The notes under the pieces: generated by a model | Told to the model about the DNA's origin: nothing | Database searches by the model: none | The model's input: the letters and a program-made list of their open reading frames with translations, nothing else | Shown here: positions 1 to 9,163 of the stretch, in pieces | Layout: each line of letters starts with the position of its first letter | How positions within the stretch are numbered: position 1 is the first letter of the stretch | Assembly (NCBI RefSeq): GCF_025685565.1 | Contig: NZ_JAGSYE010000004.1 | Coordinates: 186,001 to 250,000 of the forward strand | Source of the DNA: Granulicella aggregans | Lineage (GTDB): Bacteria; Acidobacteriota; Terriglobia; Terriglobales; Acidobacteriaceae | Direction: 5' to 3' | Length of the DNA stretch: 64,000 nt | Program-made: the position numbers and the translations under genes

Positions 1-1270
1 AGCGATACTGCTGCATTGATACTGCGGTTGCAGCAACTTCGAGGTTCCTAGTATCGTCTCTACTGTGACGGGCATTGGCGAAATGCTTCAGGGTAATTAG
101 CGAGCGCCGATTGATCGTCATTGCCCTCCAAAGCCAAGTCCATAACGTGTTGGAGGCATTTTCGGCGGCAGATTTTGCAAACGCATTGTGATAAATGCTT
201 GCAATCGAATTTTGTAGGCCGATCATTTGTAAAGAACCCGAAAGCTCCCCTCCTTCAACTCCTGGATCTAATTGTGGCACTCTCCAACCCATAGCGTAAT
301 CATCTGCAGCAATCGTAAGGCAAAGACTTTCATCACTTTGTGACGTCAAGCCGATCAATGCTTTACGGAGTAGAACGGAAAATTGTAATAGCTGACACGA
401 AAATGTTTCATCGCTCACCACTGACTTGTGGTTCGCTGCCAGAAAAGCGAGCCCGTCGCAGAACAATTCGATGAAGCGTCTGGCTTGGACATTGTCGCCC
501 GGATTCGGAATGGTCGCGCGAAGACATGACAGCGACTCCGCGGTCAAACCTCTTTCTTCAGTTCGCAATCCCCGCAGTGCCTGTCCGAGGGATATGGTGA
601 AACCAACAAGAACTGAGATTTCATCTGGATTGCTTCGAGCCTTATTATTTGGCGCCAGGCTGATCGTTGGATCGCAACCGCAGAACGCGATTGCGGCAGG
701 AAGAACTGCGGCCTCCGGAGTAGAGGGAGCCAAGTGTTTGCCGCGTGGTCCGAATTCAACATCAATGCCTTTGAGGTGAGGTCGAATCGTTGCATCAATC
801 TCATCGACAGCCGCGATCCAAAGATCTGGTCGTCTGCTAATGGGAGGCAGATGAAGTCGGCCACCCAACTGTCTGAGCAGATCAGCGGTGAATCCCGGAA
901 CGATCTTGTCGATCGTCAGTCGTGAGTACTGTATATATCCACAAAGCAGCGAGATGAACTCAGGACGATCGAAACTGAGGAAAGGGGTAAGAAAATCCTC
1001 GCTCATTCGCTGTGCAGAGATATCACCCATCGTGCCACTGGCAAAGTCTATAAATTGAGTTTTACCTGACGCAAAGTTGAAGAAAACATGATCTGGGTGG
1101 AGATCCAAATGCACGAAGCCCAAGCCATGCATTTTCCCCAGAGTCCATCCAGCTGAACACTTGGCAAACGCGTCGGGATGTAGGTCGAGCTCGCTTAAGC
1201 TGTAGATCTCGTCGGCTGCGAAGAGCCGACGGTGTTCGATGTTTGACGGGACATCCCAGGGATTAGGCAT
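1..1270 (-). CDS. Kinase-like (APH/LPS-kinase-fold) protein, 3' end beyond window
   Basis: I translated this by hand: the minus strand is open from ATG 1270 to base 1, 423 codons without a stop. Residues about 44-60 read GKMHGLGFVHLDLHPDHVFF and are followed by FIDFASG near residue 71. This resembles the catalytic loop (HxDLHxxN/H) and metal-binding DF motif of APH/lipopolysaccharide-kinase-like enzymes. The N-lobe expected before the catalytic loop is largely absent from this frame. The remaining 340 residues match nothing I recognise. The gene lies directly behind an IS481 transposase and may be a 5'-truncated copy. Kinase-fold assignment is moderately sure; substrate is unknown. Confidence 0.6.
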   Translation of the reverse strand, partial: MPNPWDVPSNIEHRRLFAADEIYSLSELDLHPDAFAKCSAGWTLGKMHGLGFVHLDLHPDHVFFNFASGKTQFIDFASGTMGDISAQRMSEDFLTPFLSFDRPEFISLLCGYIQYSRLTIDKIVPGFTADLLRQLGGRLHLPPISRRPDLWIAAVDEIDATIRPHLKGIDVEFGPRGKHLAPSTPEAAVLPAAIAFCGCDPTISLAPNNKARSNPDEISVLVGFTISLGQALRGLRTEERGLTAESLSCLRATIPNPGDNVQARRFIELFCDGLAFLAANHKSVVSDETFSCQLLQFSVLLRKALIGLTSQSDESLCLTIAADDYAMGWRVPQLDPGVEGGELSGSLQMIGLQNSIASIYHNAFAKSAAENASNTLWTWLWRAMTINRRSLITLKHFANARHSRDDTRNLEVAATAVSMQQYR

Positions 1271-1448
1271 GTTGGCCAGGATTATAAATCAGGTAGAGAG
1301 GCTTCGTGCATTTAAATAGGAACGACGCGTTACGACCCTGCTTGGCAAACTTAAACCACTCGCCTTGCGGCTCTAAAGCGAAGCTCTTCCACGTTGAGTT
1401 CTCCGAGCTCCATGTCTCAAAAGAAGACTCTATAGAGCCCGGGTGTGA
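1263..1448 (-). pseudogene. Possible out-of-frame N-terminal remnant of the kinase-like gene
   Basis: A 61-codon open stretch in a different frame ends at TAA 1263-1265, overlapping the start of the kinase-like ORF. It contains EWFKFAKQGRNASFLFK, plausible beta-strand sequence for a kinase N-lobe, but has no ATG, GTG or TTG start. It begins inside the 3' end of the IS481 transposase gene. The simplest reading is a frameshifted and IS-truncated 5' part of the same gene. This is inference and could be a chance open frame. Confidence 0.3.
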
Positions 1449-2491
1449 TCAGCTCGAAAGGCAGTCTGTTCAAATCGAAACACTTCACTGATGAAGACTC
1501 TGCTTTTGTGCCAGCTGATATCCTCGCTGTTGTTCACTCGTCTCAGAACGAGTCCCTTGGGGTGCGTGAACTCCGGCAACGTGCGTGGTAGTGGGGTAGA
1601 GCTGGGGATGTAGAGACTTGCGGGAACTTGGTTGTTCAGGCCTTCGTGCGGGCGCTCGTTGTTGAATACTTGGCGAAAGTTATCGAAGCGGCTCTGCTGT
1701 GCGCGAAGGGTGGGCGCAGGCGGTTTCGTCGTGTCCTCCTTCAGCGTGCGATGCATCCGCTCATGGCGACCGTTTTGTTGCGGTCGGCCTGCTTGAATGC
1801 GCTCATGCACGATCCCGAGCTTCATCCAGCCGAGTGAGAGCTTGGACAGCCCCAGTAGCCCCGTACCAGCAAATGGTGCGCCGTTGTCTGTCCTGATCCG
1901 TGCTGGCACTCCGTACTCCCGCATGGCTGCTTCGCAGATTGCTCGGACTTGGCTGAGATCCATACGCGAGACAATCTGGCAACGAATCAAATAACGGCTA
2001 TGCGCGTCGGTGATCGTGAACGGATCGCAGCGTTTACCGTCACCGGTGACAAAGTAGCCCTTAAAATCCATGCACCATAGCTGATTCGGACCCGTGACCA
2101 TAGAGAACGGCTCTGAGCATGGCATAGTGCGTTTTCTCTTCCTCTGCGGACTAGTTAAGCCCGCACGGCTCAGGATGTTGCCAAAAGTACTAGCTGCAGG
2201 CCACACCATGTCTGGCTGTAGCATCTCCAGCCTCGCCTTGAGCTTCCGTGCGCCCCAGGACGGATGCTTGGCCCGAAGCGCAAAGATTGCGTTCTCGACC
2301 GGCTCTAGCGTCGCGTGGGAACAACCATGCGGGCGGCGACTGCGATCTACGAGTCCTTCCGGCCCCGTTTCGTTGTAGCGGTTGATCCAACGGTAGCCCG
2401 TTGGGCGGGAGATCCCGTATTCACGGCATAGGTCCGCTACTGACATCTCCTCTTTCTGATAACTCGATAAAAACTGAAGACGTTGATCCAT
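1430..2491 (-). mobile_element. IS481-family transposase
   Basis: The product of about 353 residues starts at MDQRLQF (ATG 2491, after GAGAG). An in-frame extension to 2539 is possible but lacks family similarity. The N-terminal helix-turn-helix (VADLCREYGISRPTGYRW) is followed by an rve integrase core with the DDE triad visible: D in CMDFKGYF, D in IRTDNGAPFA, and E in GRPQQNGRHERMH. Length and order fit intact IS481 transposases. I could not define terminal inverted repeats. A 9-bp identity (ccatgtctc) sits at 1410-1418 and 2576-2584 but is in direct orientation. Confidence 0.9.
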
Positions 2492-2686
2492 GATCCGACT
2501 CTCTTTCCAGGGCATACAACATCGTCGTGCGTAGCCCAAAGCTGAGGAATTGTCGCCGTCGCGCTCCGCTGTAAACCATGTCTCCGGTCTGTTTTGTAAC
2601 GGAAGTGCTAAGTACGCTCAGTCTGTATGTCTCTGCTCGAGTCGAAGCCCGGCTTCGGTTCTCCTGTAGAGAGGAGGACTTGAGAC

Positions 2687-3451
2687 ATGCAGACAGTCAG
2701 ATCATTCGTTGGGATGGACGTCCATAAGGAGACCATCTCGATCAGCGTCGCCGAAGACGGGCGGAACGGCCCCGTGCGGTTCATCGGCGTCATCCCGAAC
2801 CAGCCGGACGACATCGCGAAGATGGCCAAGCGGCTTGCGAAGCACGGCGAGCTCGACTTCTGCTATGAGGCCGGCGGTTGCGGGTACAACATCTACCGCC
2901 AGCTCACAGCGCTAGGCCATAGTTGCACAGTGGCGGCGACCTCGCTCATTCCTCGCAAGCCAGGTGAGCGGATCAAGACCGACCGGCGGGACTCGCAGAA
3001 GTTGGCTATCCTGCACCGATCCGGCGATCTGACGAAGGTATGGGTGCCGGATGCGACGCACGAAGCTCTTCGCGATCTGGTTCGTGCGCGTGTGGATGCA
3101 TCCATGCACCTGATGCGGGCTCGCCAGCAGTTGCTCGCCTTCCTCTTGCGGCATGGCCGCTCCTACGCGGTCACGAGCCATAGCAGCCAGGGCCAAACAG
3201 CGGACCGTGTTCTGATCCATGTGGACTCGGCAGAGGGGCACGGCGAATTGCTCAACAGCCGCATGGCTTATGTTTCGGTTTCGCGTGCTCAGTACGACGT
3301 AAAAATGTATACAAACGATGCGAAGACCCTTGGGTTTGAATTGAGTCGAGATGTCACGAAGACGACAGCCCTTGATCATCCCGAGGCGGGAGAAAGGATC
3401 AAACCGCAATCTGTAGGTTTGGACATTTCATTGGGCTTAAGCCTCGGATGA
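2687..3451 (+). pseudogene. Chimera: IS110 transposase N-terminus fused to relaxase C-terminus
   Basis: Residues 1 to about 156 are the RuvC-like DEDD half of an IS110 transposase (GMDVHKETIS, ERIKTDRRDSQKLA, ARQQLLAFLLRHGR). From about residue 157 the same frame continues with SYAVTSHSSQGQTADRV and RMAYVSVSRAQYDV. That is the helicase C-terminal motif region of TrwC/TraI/MobF relaxases, running to a natural-looking end. The IS110 C-terminal domain and most of the relaxase are missing, so neither activity is expected. A strong ribosome site (AGGAGGACTTGAGAC) precedes ATG 2687. It looks like an IS110 insertion into a relaxase gene followed by an in-frame deletion. Confidence 0.85.
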
Positions 3452-3494
3452 AGCCTTCACCGTACTGCCCATACTGGGATACAATCTAGGTAAT

Positions 3495-3581
3495 GGCCGA
3501 GTGGTGAAATTGGCAGACACAGCAGACTCAAAATCTGCCGAGGGCAACCTCATGTCGGTTCAAGTCCGACCTCGGCCACCA
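3495..3581 (+). tRNA. tRNA-Leu (anticodon CAA)
   Basis: The 87-nt cloverleaf has acceptor strands GGCCGAG/CTCGGCC, discriminator A and an encoded CCA at 3579-3581. The anticodon stem GCAGA/TCTGC holds loop CTCAAAA, so the anticodon is CAA (reads UUG). The long variable arm (gagggcaacctc) and T-loop TTCAAGT fit a class II leucine tRNA. It sits between a relaxase remnant and the hipBA/RloAB island, as expected for an integration hot spot. Confidence 0.96.
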
Positions 3582-3712
3582 TATCTACACCTCATCCCAA
3601 GAGCATTTCCCTCACAATTGATGATGTATTTCTCGCTTGGGATACTGAGCAAGTGGAAATACTTCGGCTTTCATGCGGTGCTTGGCTTGCGTGAATCTGC
3701 ATCAGGTAAGCA

Positions 3713-4351
3713 ATGCGACTTGTAGTTCTTTCCGACACACACGGTCAACACGACAAGATCACAGATGTCCCTGAAGGGGACATCTTGATCCATGCCGGGG
3801 ATTTCATGAACTCTGGCACAGACCTGTTGGAGATCATCTCTTTTAATCGTTGGTTAGGAGAGCAGCCGTTCAGGCATCGTGTGGTGTGCGCGGGAAATCA
3901 CGACAAGTATTTCGAGTCTGATCCGGGAACGGCGAGAGCGCTGCTCATGAATGCGCACTATTTGGAGAACTCGGAAATCACGATTGAGGGGATCCGACTC
4001 TGGGGTTCACCGTACACTCCAGAGTTCTTTCATTGGGCCTTCATGTATCCTCGCGGAACTGCTGCTGCGAGGTATTGGGACAGCATTCCCGAACATCTCG
4101 ACGTGCTGATAACCCACGGGCCGCCGTTAGGAATTCTCGATCAGACCGCGCCTCAAACGTTACATCTCGGATGCGCCGAGCTGCTCGATGCCGTTTGGAG
4201 CAAGAAGCCAAAGGTCCACCTATTTGGGCATATTCATGGTGGCGCAGGCGAGTTAGAACGCGATGGCATCCGTTTCGTAAACGCGGCATACCTGAATGAG
4301 CGCTATAAGCCCAGTCATCCCGGGGGCAAGATTCACTTGATCGACCTTTAG
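3713..4351 (+). CDS. Calcineurin-like metallophosphoesterase
   Basis: The 212-residue product shows all metallophosphoesterase signatures in order: SDTHGQHD (DxH), HAGDFMNSG (GD), CAGNHDKYF (GNHD), ITHGPP, and FGHIHGG (GHxH). These coordinate a dinuclear metal centre for phosphoester hydrolysis in the cytoplasm. No signal peptide is visible and the substrate cannot be told. It stands alone between tRNA-Leu and hipBA and is probably cargo of the tRNA-associated island. Confidence 0.88.
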   Translation: MRLVVLSDTHGQHDKITDVPEGDILIHAGDFMNSGTDLLEIISFNRWLGEQPFRHRVVCAGNHDKYFESDPGTARALLMNAHYLENSEITIEGIRLWGSPYTPEFFHWAFMYPRGTAAARYWDSIPEHLDVLITHGPPLGILDQTAPQTLHLGCAELLDAVWSKKPKVHLFGHIHGGAGELERDGIRFVNAAYLNERYKPSHPGGKIHLIDL

Positions 4352-4779
4352 CCCAAGCGGAACCAGCGGAAGCGGCATCAGTACCAGTTTGGGTGCGGGT
4401 TGGTACTTCTGATCTAGGCGTCTAAGCGAAGGGGTGGCGTATGAGGCAGTGTGTAAGACCTCCCGGTTTGTCTCGGCACTGCTGAGAAAATTGCAATGGA
4501 TCGATCTGTCGCCTGATCACCCTCGGCCATTGCAAGCGGTTGGAAGAGCACGCTTGGTTGAGGATTTTGGGCGAAAAACGTCGCCGGGGACCGTGCTTGC
4601 CCAGCACTTTTGTCTCCTGACTGATCTAGTGACGTGTTGAAGGTAGAAAAATGACGGCACGTTCTGTCGGGTGGAGAGATCGCCCGAAGACCTGGATAAG
4701 GACTTGGGGGCAATCCATCGAAAGATTCCAGGTGGCGGGACTCGTCGCTATGAAAGGCTGCCGTTAGCCGCCTTTTAGT
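4352..4779. other. No gene recognised
   Basis: About 430 bp between the phosphoesterase and the hipBA operator. Short open frames on both strands show no domain, no good ribosome site and no partner gene. I see no repeat or RNA structure here. Confidence 0.5.
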
Positions 4780-4837
4780 ATAACAAGCAATATCGCAAGC
4801 AAAATCAGTATATTTTGTGTATTATATTGCTTGTTAT
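4780..4837 (+). promoter_or_regulatory. hipBA operator: perfect 14-bp inverted repeat over the start codon
   Basis: ATAACAAGCAATAT at 4780-4793 is the exact reverse complement of ATATTGCTTGTTAT at 4824-4837. The right arm overlaps the ATG of the antitoxin gene (4836). An AT-rich 30-bp stretch between the arms probably holds the promoter. HipB-type antitoxins bind such paired sites to repress their own operon, so this is the likely autoregulatory operator. Confidence 0.8.
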
Positions 4838-5198
4838 GGGGAAGACGACACCATCGCTTGTACCACGGGTTGCCCGCTTGCTTGATGGGGTCGGCGCTCA
4901 TCTAAAGCTCGCGCGGCTCCGACGCAAATACTCGGCGGAGATCGTAGCGCAACGCGCAGGAATCACTAGGCGCACCCTATCCAAAGTAGAGCAGGGAGAC
5001 CCGGCGGTTGCGCTGGGGGTCTATGCGCGGGTGATGCAGGTGTTGAGGTTGGAAGACGATTTGGCACTGCTGGCCAAGGACGATGAACTGGGTCGAAAAC
5101 TGCAAGATGCCGGAATCACCGCCAAACTTAGAGCCCCTAAACGCCTCGCCGCTGCGAAGAATGAGATCGCACTAAATCAAGCAGAAGGACGTGGCTGA
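4836..5198 (+). CDS. hipB: HipB-like XRE-family antitoxin/repressor
   Basis: The product is about 120 residues with an XRE helix-turn-helix: AEIVAQRAGITRRTLSKVEQ, then GVYARVMQVL. I start at ATG 4836 (MGKTTPS) because an operator arm overlaps it; a TTG at 4815 is in frame but would put the operator inside the gene. The stop overlaps the hipA start (TGATG at 5196-5200), so translation is coupled. Its role is to bind HipA and repress the operon. The C-terminal 40 residues are basic and probably contact the toxin. Confidence 0.85.
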   Translation: MGKTTPSLVPRVARLLDGVGAHLKLARLRRKYSAEIVAQRAGITRRTLSKVEQGDPAVALGVYARVMQVLRLEDDLALLAKDDELGRKLQDAGITAKLRAPKRLAAAKNEIALNQAEGRG

Positions 5199-6448
5199 TG
5201 GCGGCTATAGAGACGGTCGAGGTCTATCTGGATGCCGACCAAACAGCCGAGCCAAATCTTATGGGAACGCTCCACTGTCAGCGGAGCGGTAAGGGGGAAC
5301 TCTTTTCTTTCAAGTACGCTAAGGCCTGGCTTGATCAGGCGGAGGCCTTTGCCTTTGACCCTGACCTCACACTAGGCGAAGGTCATCAGTATCCGTCTGC
5401 GGATCGATCGAACTTCGGCATCTTCACCGATTCGTCCCCGGACCGCTGGGGACGCGTACTTATGCAGCGCCGGGAAAATGCCCGTGCGCGTCATGAAGGA
5501 GTTCGTCCACGGACGCTGACGGAGTGGGATTTCCTGTTGGGCGTCCACGACGAAACGCGACTCGGCGCACTGCGATTCAAACGGCCAGGCGGGCCTTACG
5601 TGGATAGCGATACAAGATTCGCCGCGCCGCCTCTGACATCGTTGCGGGAGTTGCAAGCGGCGAGCCTTCAGTTTGAGCGGCACTTGAACGACGAGGAACA
5701 TCCCGACTACGCGAAGTGGCTCGCTCAGCTTATAGCCCCTGGCAGCTCTCTCGGAGGAGCGCGTCCCAAAGCTTCCGTCCGAGATGAAAAGGGAGCCCTC
5801 TGCATAGCCAAGTTCCCGAGCCGCCAAGACACGCGAGATATCGGAGCTTGGGAGCTGGTGGCCCATTCACTTGCGCGTAAATCAGGTATCCAAGTTCCAG
5901 ACGCCAGAGCACTCCATTACGCAGAGAGTGCATTCACGACCTTTCTTGTTGAACGGTTTGATCGCACGGCGAGAGGGGGGCGTATTGCTTTCGTTTCAGC
6001 GATGACTCTCACACAGCGCAAGGATGGAGAAGCAGGAGCGAGCTATCTTGAGCTCGTTGATCTTCTCCAATCCAGAGGTGCCGATACCCTGGCTGATTGC
6101 GAGCAACTGTTCCGTCGAGTTCTGCTGAACATACGCATTCACAATACAGACGACCATCTACGCAATCACGGCTTTTTCGTTGATGCGCAGGGGATTCGTC
6201 TTTCGCCGGCTTACGACATCAATCCTTCGGTCGATCGCAATCAGCTTTCACTTGCCATTGACGAAACAGAGAGCGTATGTGAAACTTCCGTGGCTATGGC
6301 TGCCTACAAGGCCTACGGAATCTCCTCCGCACAAGCGAATGCAGCGCTAGAGTCTGTCGAAGCGGCTGTGGCGGAATGGAGAACAGAGGCGACCAGGTTC
6401 CGAATCCCTAGAGCCGAGCAGGAGCTTATGGCAGCCGCGTTCGAATAG
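5198..6448 (+). CDS. hipA: HipA-family serine/threonine kinase toxin
   Basis: The 416-residue length is typical of HipA. Visible features are the glycine-rich ATP loop SSLGGARPKA near residue 183, the catalytic loop HNTDDHLRNHGFF near 315, and the DFG-equivalent YDIN near 340. HipA kinases phosphorylate translation targets such as GltX and stall growth; the target here is unknown. It overlaps the antitoxin gene by one base. The last ~95 residues recur, diverged, at 8876-9163, so the 3' end of this gene is part of a duplicated block flanking the RloAB insert. Confidence 0.9.
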   Translation: MAAIETVEVYLDADQTAEPNLMGTLHCQRSGKGELFSFKYAKAWLDQAEAFAFDPDLTLGEGHQYPSADRSNFGIFTDSSPDRWGRVLMQRRENARARHEGVRPRTLTEWDFLLGVHDETRLGALRFKRPGGPYVDSDTRFAAPPLTSLRELQAASLQFERHLNDEEHPDYAKWLAQLIAPGSSLGGARPKASVRDEKGALCIAKFPSRQDTRDIGAWELVAHSLARKSGIQVPDARALHYAESAFTTFLVERFDRTARGGRIAFVSAMTLTQRKDGEAGASYLELVDLLQSRGADTLADCEQLFRRVLLNIRIHNTDDHLRNHGFFVDAQGIRLSPAYDINPSVDRNQLSLAIDETESVCETSVAMAAYKAYGISSAQANAALESVEAAVAEWRTEATRFRIPRAEQELMAAAFE

Positions 6449-6784
6449 AGCTGCTTTCGCGCCACGTGATCTCATAGGGTTGTTCCATCTGCCGTGGGGG
6501 TAGCTCATCACGTTCGCAGGTTGGAAGCTGGAAAGAAAAACTTAAATTTACACATTTTCTTACACACTATTTCGCCGATGCAGGCCAAATAATTGATTAT
6601 AAGAGCGTTATTGGTGTCCCGGAAGGACTCAAATCTGGGGGTTCGGCCGATGGCGGTTGAAGGTTGGTTGAAAAAGCTCGATATGGCTCCCAAGTCCAAG
6701 GCCCATATCGCGGTGTCATGCATTTGCTCTTTGAGTGCGTGGCACTGGCGAACTAGGAGGATTCTCAGCAAAATGGTGAGTCAT
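6449..6784. repeat. hipA-downstream block with decayed tRNA-Leu 3' fragment (att-like, copy 1)
   Basis: No gene. The segment aligns with 9164-9441. A run at 6544-6568 is identical over 25 bp to 9303-9327 (core acacattttcttacaca). Further on, 6621-6645 (gaaggactcaaa, then tctgggggttcgg) matches the tRNA 3' fragment at 9381-9422 with an internal deletion. I read it as a degraded attachment-site copy. Confidence 0.65.
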
Positions 6785-7417
6785 TCAATCCAACTCAGCC
6801 AGTTCAATGAGGAGTTCGACCAGCACATGGACGCGAGTTGATGGATTTTCCCGCTCGGGGGATGGACAGTTCGTCTCGTTCCAGTACCGCTCCAATTTCT
6901 TGGCGTTTCTGATCGCGATCTCTTGACGGTTTTTAATCTTTTCGTAGAAAGCTCCATCAGCTTTTTCGTAGACAAGACCTCGATCTGCGAGCATTTTTGC
7001 ATAGTCTTTTCGGCTGATTGCTGCGTCGATGTAATCGAAGTGAAGAAGATACCAGAGTTCGAATGCTTCGTTTGTCCAAGCAAGCTCAATATTATTGGCT
7101 TTGGCAAGGGAGAATGCGGCAGCATAATTTTTGAGAGGAAAACTATCTCGGTCAAAGACACACCACACTTCGCTATAGGATTCTTTGGCGGTAATGGCTT
7201 TTTGTTTTGCCTTGACGGCAGCTTTGATCAAGCTGTCGGTATTCATTCCCGTTCCAACGACTTTAACTTCTACGCGCTGACCGTTCGTTGGAAAACAATT
7301 CAGATAATCCGCCGAACTCTTACTGTCTTCGCAATAAATGAGCACACGACGCCGCTTTCGCGTGCCTTCTGCAGCCCGCTTCTTAGGGCCACGTGTCCAT
7401 GGCTTACTTTTCGCCAT
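6785..7417 (-). CDS. rloB: RloB-family protein (TOPRIM-like partner of an AAA ATPase)
   Basis: The product is about 210 residues from ATG 7417 (MAKSKPW), which overlaps the end of the upstream ATPase gene by 14 bp. An in-frame upstream extension to 7489 lies inside that gene and is unlikely. RloB hallmarks are RVLIYCEDSKSSADYL, EVWCVFDRDSF and TNEAFELWYLLHF. The acidic residues fit a TOPRIM-like fold with nuclease potential. RloA/RloB pairs occur in restriction-modification and phage-defence regions and resemble the AAA15/TOPRIM logic of PARIS-type systems. A defence role is inferred from family and context. Confidence 0.87.
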   Translation of the reverse strand: MAKSKPWTRGPKKRAAEGTRKRRRVLIYCEDSKSSADYLNCFPTNGQRVEVKVVGTGMNTDSLIKAAVKAKQKAITAKESYSEVWCVFDRDSFPLKNYAAAFSLAKANNIELAWTNEAFELWYLLHFDYIDAAISRKDYAKMLADRGLVYEKADGAFYEKIKNRQEIAIRNAKKLERYWNETNCPSPERENPSTRVHVLVELLIELAELD

Positions 7418-8693
7418 TGAAAATGACCTTCGGAAATCCGGCGAGATTCGGAACGCCTCCGAATTGCCCGAGCAGATATTCCTTCTCAAAATTGGAATCT
7501 TTCCTAACGCCCGGTATTTGCGCTAGGCTGAACAGCTCAGAAGCTCCCAGAGAATTCTTCTCAGCAAACCATATCTGGTCCCGCCGGATTCTTCGTTGAT
7601 TGAGAAGCCCCTGGTCGTGCGTCGCAAAGATTAGCTGAGCATTCTTCTGATTCGCGGAACTGTTAAATAAACTGACGAGGCGTTTGGTTAAATTGGGGTG
7701 CAGACGTGCATCGAGTTCGTCTACTACCAGTACGGAACCTTCGCGGAGGGTATGCAAGAACGGACCAGCTAATGCGAGGAATTGACGAGTACCGGCAGAC
7801 TCTTCCTCCCCGGCGAAATCAAATTCAACTGTCCCGACAGCCTTTCCTTTCGCATTGAACTTCTGATGCACAGCGAGGATGGTGGTCGCACCTGAAGAGT
7901 CATGTGCGAGCATATCGCGGACGGGTTGCGGCAGACTCTTGGGGATCGATGCCAGATATGTTTCACGATCTATATCCTGCCGCTTCACGTTCTCTATACC
8001 GAAATCTGCATTCCGAACGAGGTCACGAATCTGCCTACCATATACGTTGTCATCGAGTAACCCTGCTGTGAAGCTCATGTACCCGGCATCCTCGAGCCCC
8101 GTAATTACTCGACAGTTCGCTATGTGCTCAACAACTTCGCCAGAGATTTCCCCGTTGAATTGAGCCACTACGGATAGAAAGAGCGCATTCGAACGAGTCC
8201 GTTGTTCTAGACCCTTTCCTTCTCGAAATGCCTCTTTAGAAGTAATTGTCTTTGCTTCACGCGTAAACAAGCAAGTTTCACGTATGGAATCCTTCTGCCG
8301 AAATAACCATTCGGAGATCACTGCGTTCGCTGTCGCCTCAAAGCCGTACCGGTAGCGTGTTTCATCTTTCAGAAAGATGGCTTCAAAGAAGGTCGGCTCC
8401 TTCTCAGTTTTTGCGCTAAGGCGGAATGGCACGACTGGGAGAGATTCGCCTTGCTGCGAGTCCTTTGATGACCCGAGCACTAAACTACGGAACGTCGTAA
8501 GGGCGTCGATGAGATTCGATTTTCCACCAGCGTTTGGGCCGTAGATGGCTGCAGCTCGAACGAGTCGAAGATCTGGCTTCTTGAGATGGACAACATTGTC
8601 TTCTTCCAGCCAGTCGTCGCTCGTAGCCTCAAGGGAGAGCGTTGTCCGCTCCATAAAAGACTTGAAATTCGCCACAGTGAACTGCAGAAGCAT
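7404..8693 (-). CDS. rloA: AAA15/RloA-type ATPase (OLD/ABC-like)
   Basis: The 429-residue ATPase begins MLLQFTVANFKSF, typical of SMC/OLD-like proteins. Walker A is GPNAGGKSN (residues 52-60), Walker B is VLVVDELDARLHP, and the switch histidine is in IFATHDQGLL. The gene is first in a two-gene operon and overlaps rloB. Such ATPases act as sensors that release or activate the TOPRIM partner on infection; which trigger applies here is unknown. The operon is inverted relative to hipBA and lies between two hipA 3' ends. Confidence 0.88.
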   Translation of the reverse strand: MLLQFTVANFKSFMERTTLSLEATSDDWLEEDNVVHLKKPDLRLVRAAAIYGPNAGGKSNLIDALTTFRSLVLGSSKDSQQGESLPVVPFRLSAKTEKEPTFFEAIFLKDETRYRYGFEATANAVISEWLFRQKDSIRETCLFTREAKTITSKEAFREGKGLEQRTRSNALFLSVVAQFNGEISGEVVEHIANCRVITGLEDAGYMSFTAGLLDDNVYGRQIRDLVRNADFGIENVKRQDIDRETYLASIPKSLPQPVRDMLAHDSSGATTILAVHQKFNAKGKAVGTVEFDFAGEEESAGTRQFLALAGPFLHTLREGSVLVVDELDARLHPNLTKRLVSLFNSSANQKNAQLIFATHDQGLLNQRRIRRDQIWFAEKNSLGASELFSLAQIPGVRKDSNFEKEYLLGQFGGVPNLAGFPKVIFNGEK

Positions 8694-8875
8694 GAGATTC
8701 CCTCTAAGAATCAGATTCTACGGTCGAAAGCGAGGATTTTGCAAATTTTCTTCAAAACACCGCTTTTCCGGAATGATATGGAGTCGTCTTGACGGTCATC
8801 ACGCACTTTTGGAAGGCAGAACGGATCGCTGGACAGCTTGAAGTGCTTTGTGCGGTGACCCGGCGTTGCGCTGGT

Positions 8876-9163
8876 GGTAACCACGGCTTCTTTGTTGATA
8901 AGCCGGGGATTGGTCGTTCGCCGGCTTACGACATCAACCCTCCGGTTGATCGCAATGAGCTTTCACTTGCCATCGACGAAACAGAAACCACATGTGATAT
9001 TCCGGTGGCCATGAACGCCTACAAGACCTACGGTATCTCCTCCGCTCAAGCGGACGCAGCGCTAGAGTCTGTTCAAGCAGCCGTGGCGGGATGGAGAACA
9101 GAGGCGACCAGGTTCCGAATCCCCAAAGCCGAGCAGGAGCTTATGGCAGCCGCGTTCGAATAG
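8876..9163 (+). pseudogene. Duplicated hipA C-terminal fragment
   Basis: Ninety-five residues from GNHGFFVD to QELMAAAFE closely match the last part of the HipA at 5198-6448, with scattered substitutions (e.g. SAQADAALESVQ against SAQANAALESVE). Upstream the homology stops abruptly and the catalytic loop HNTDDHL is absent, so it cannot be an active kinase. The number of differences shows this is not a recent identical duplication. Confidence 0.88.

Noticed and set aside
1410-2584. 9-bp ccatgtctc pair as IS481 target duplication
   Set aside because: The copies do not sit next to recognisable inverted repeats, so the element ends cannot be fixed from them.
4414-4713. Open frames of 68-99 codons on both strands
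   Set aside because: No domain, no ribosome site and no support from neighbours.
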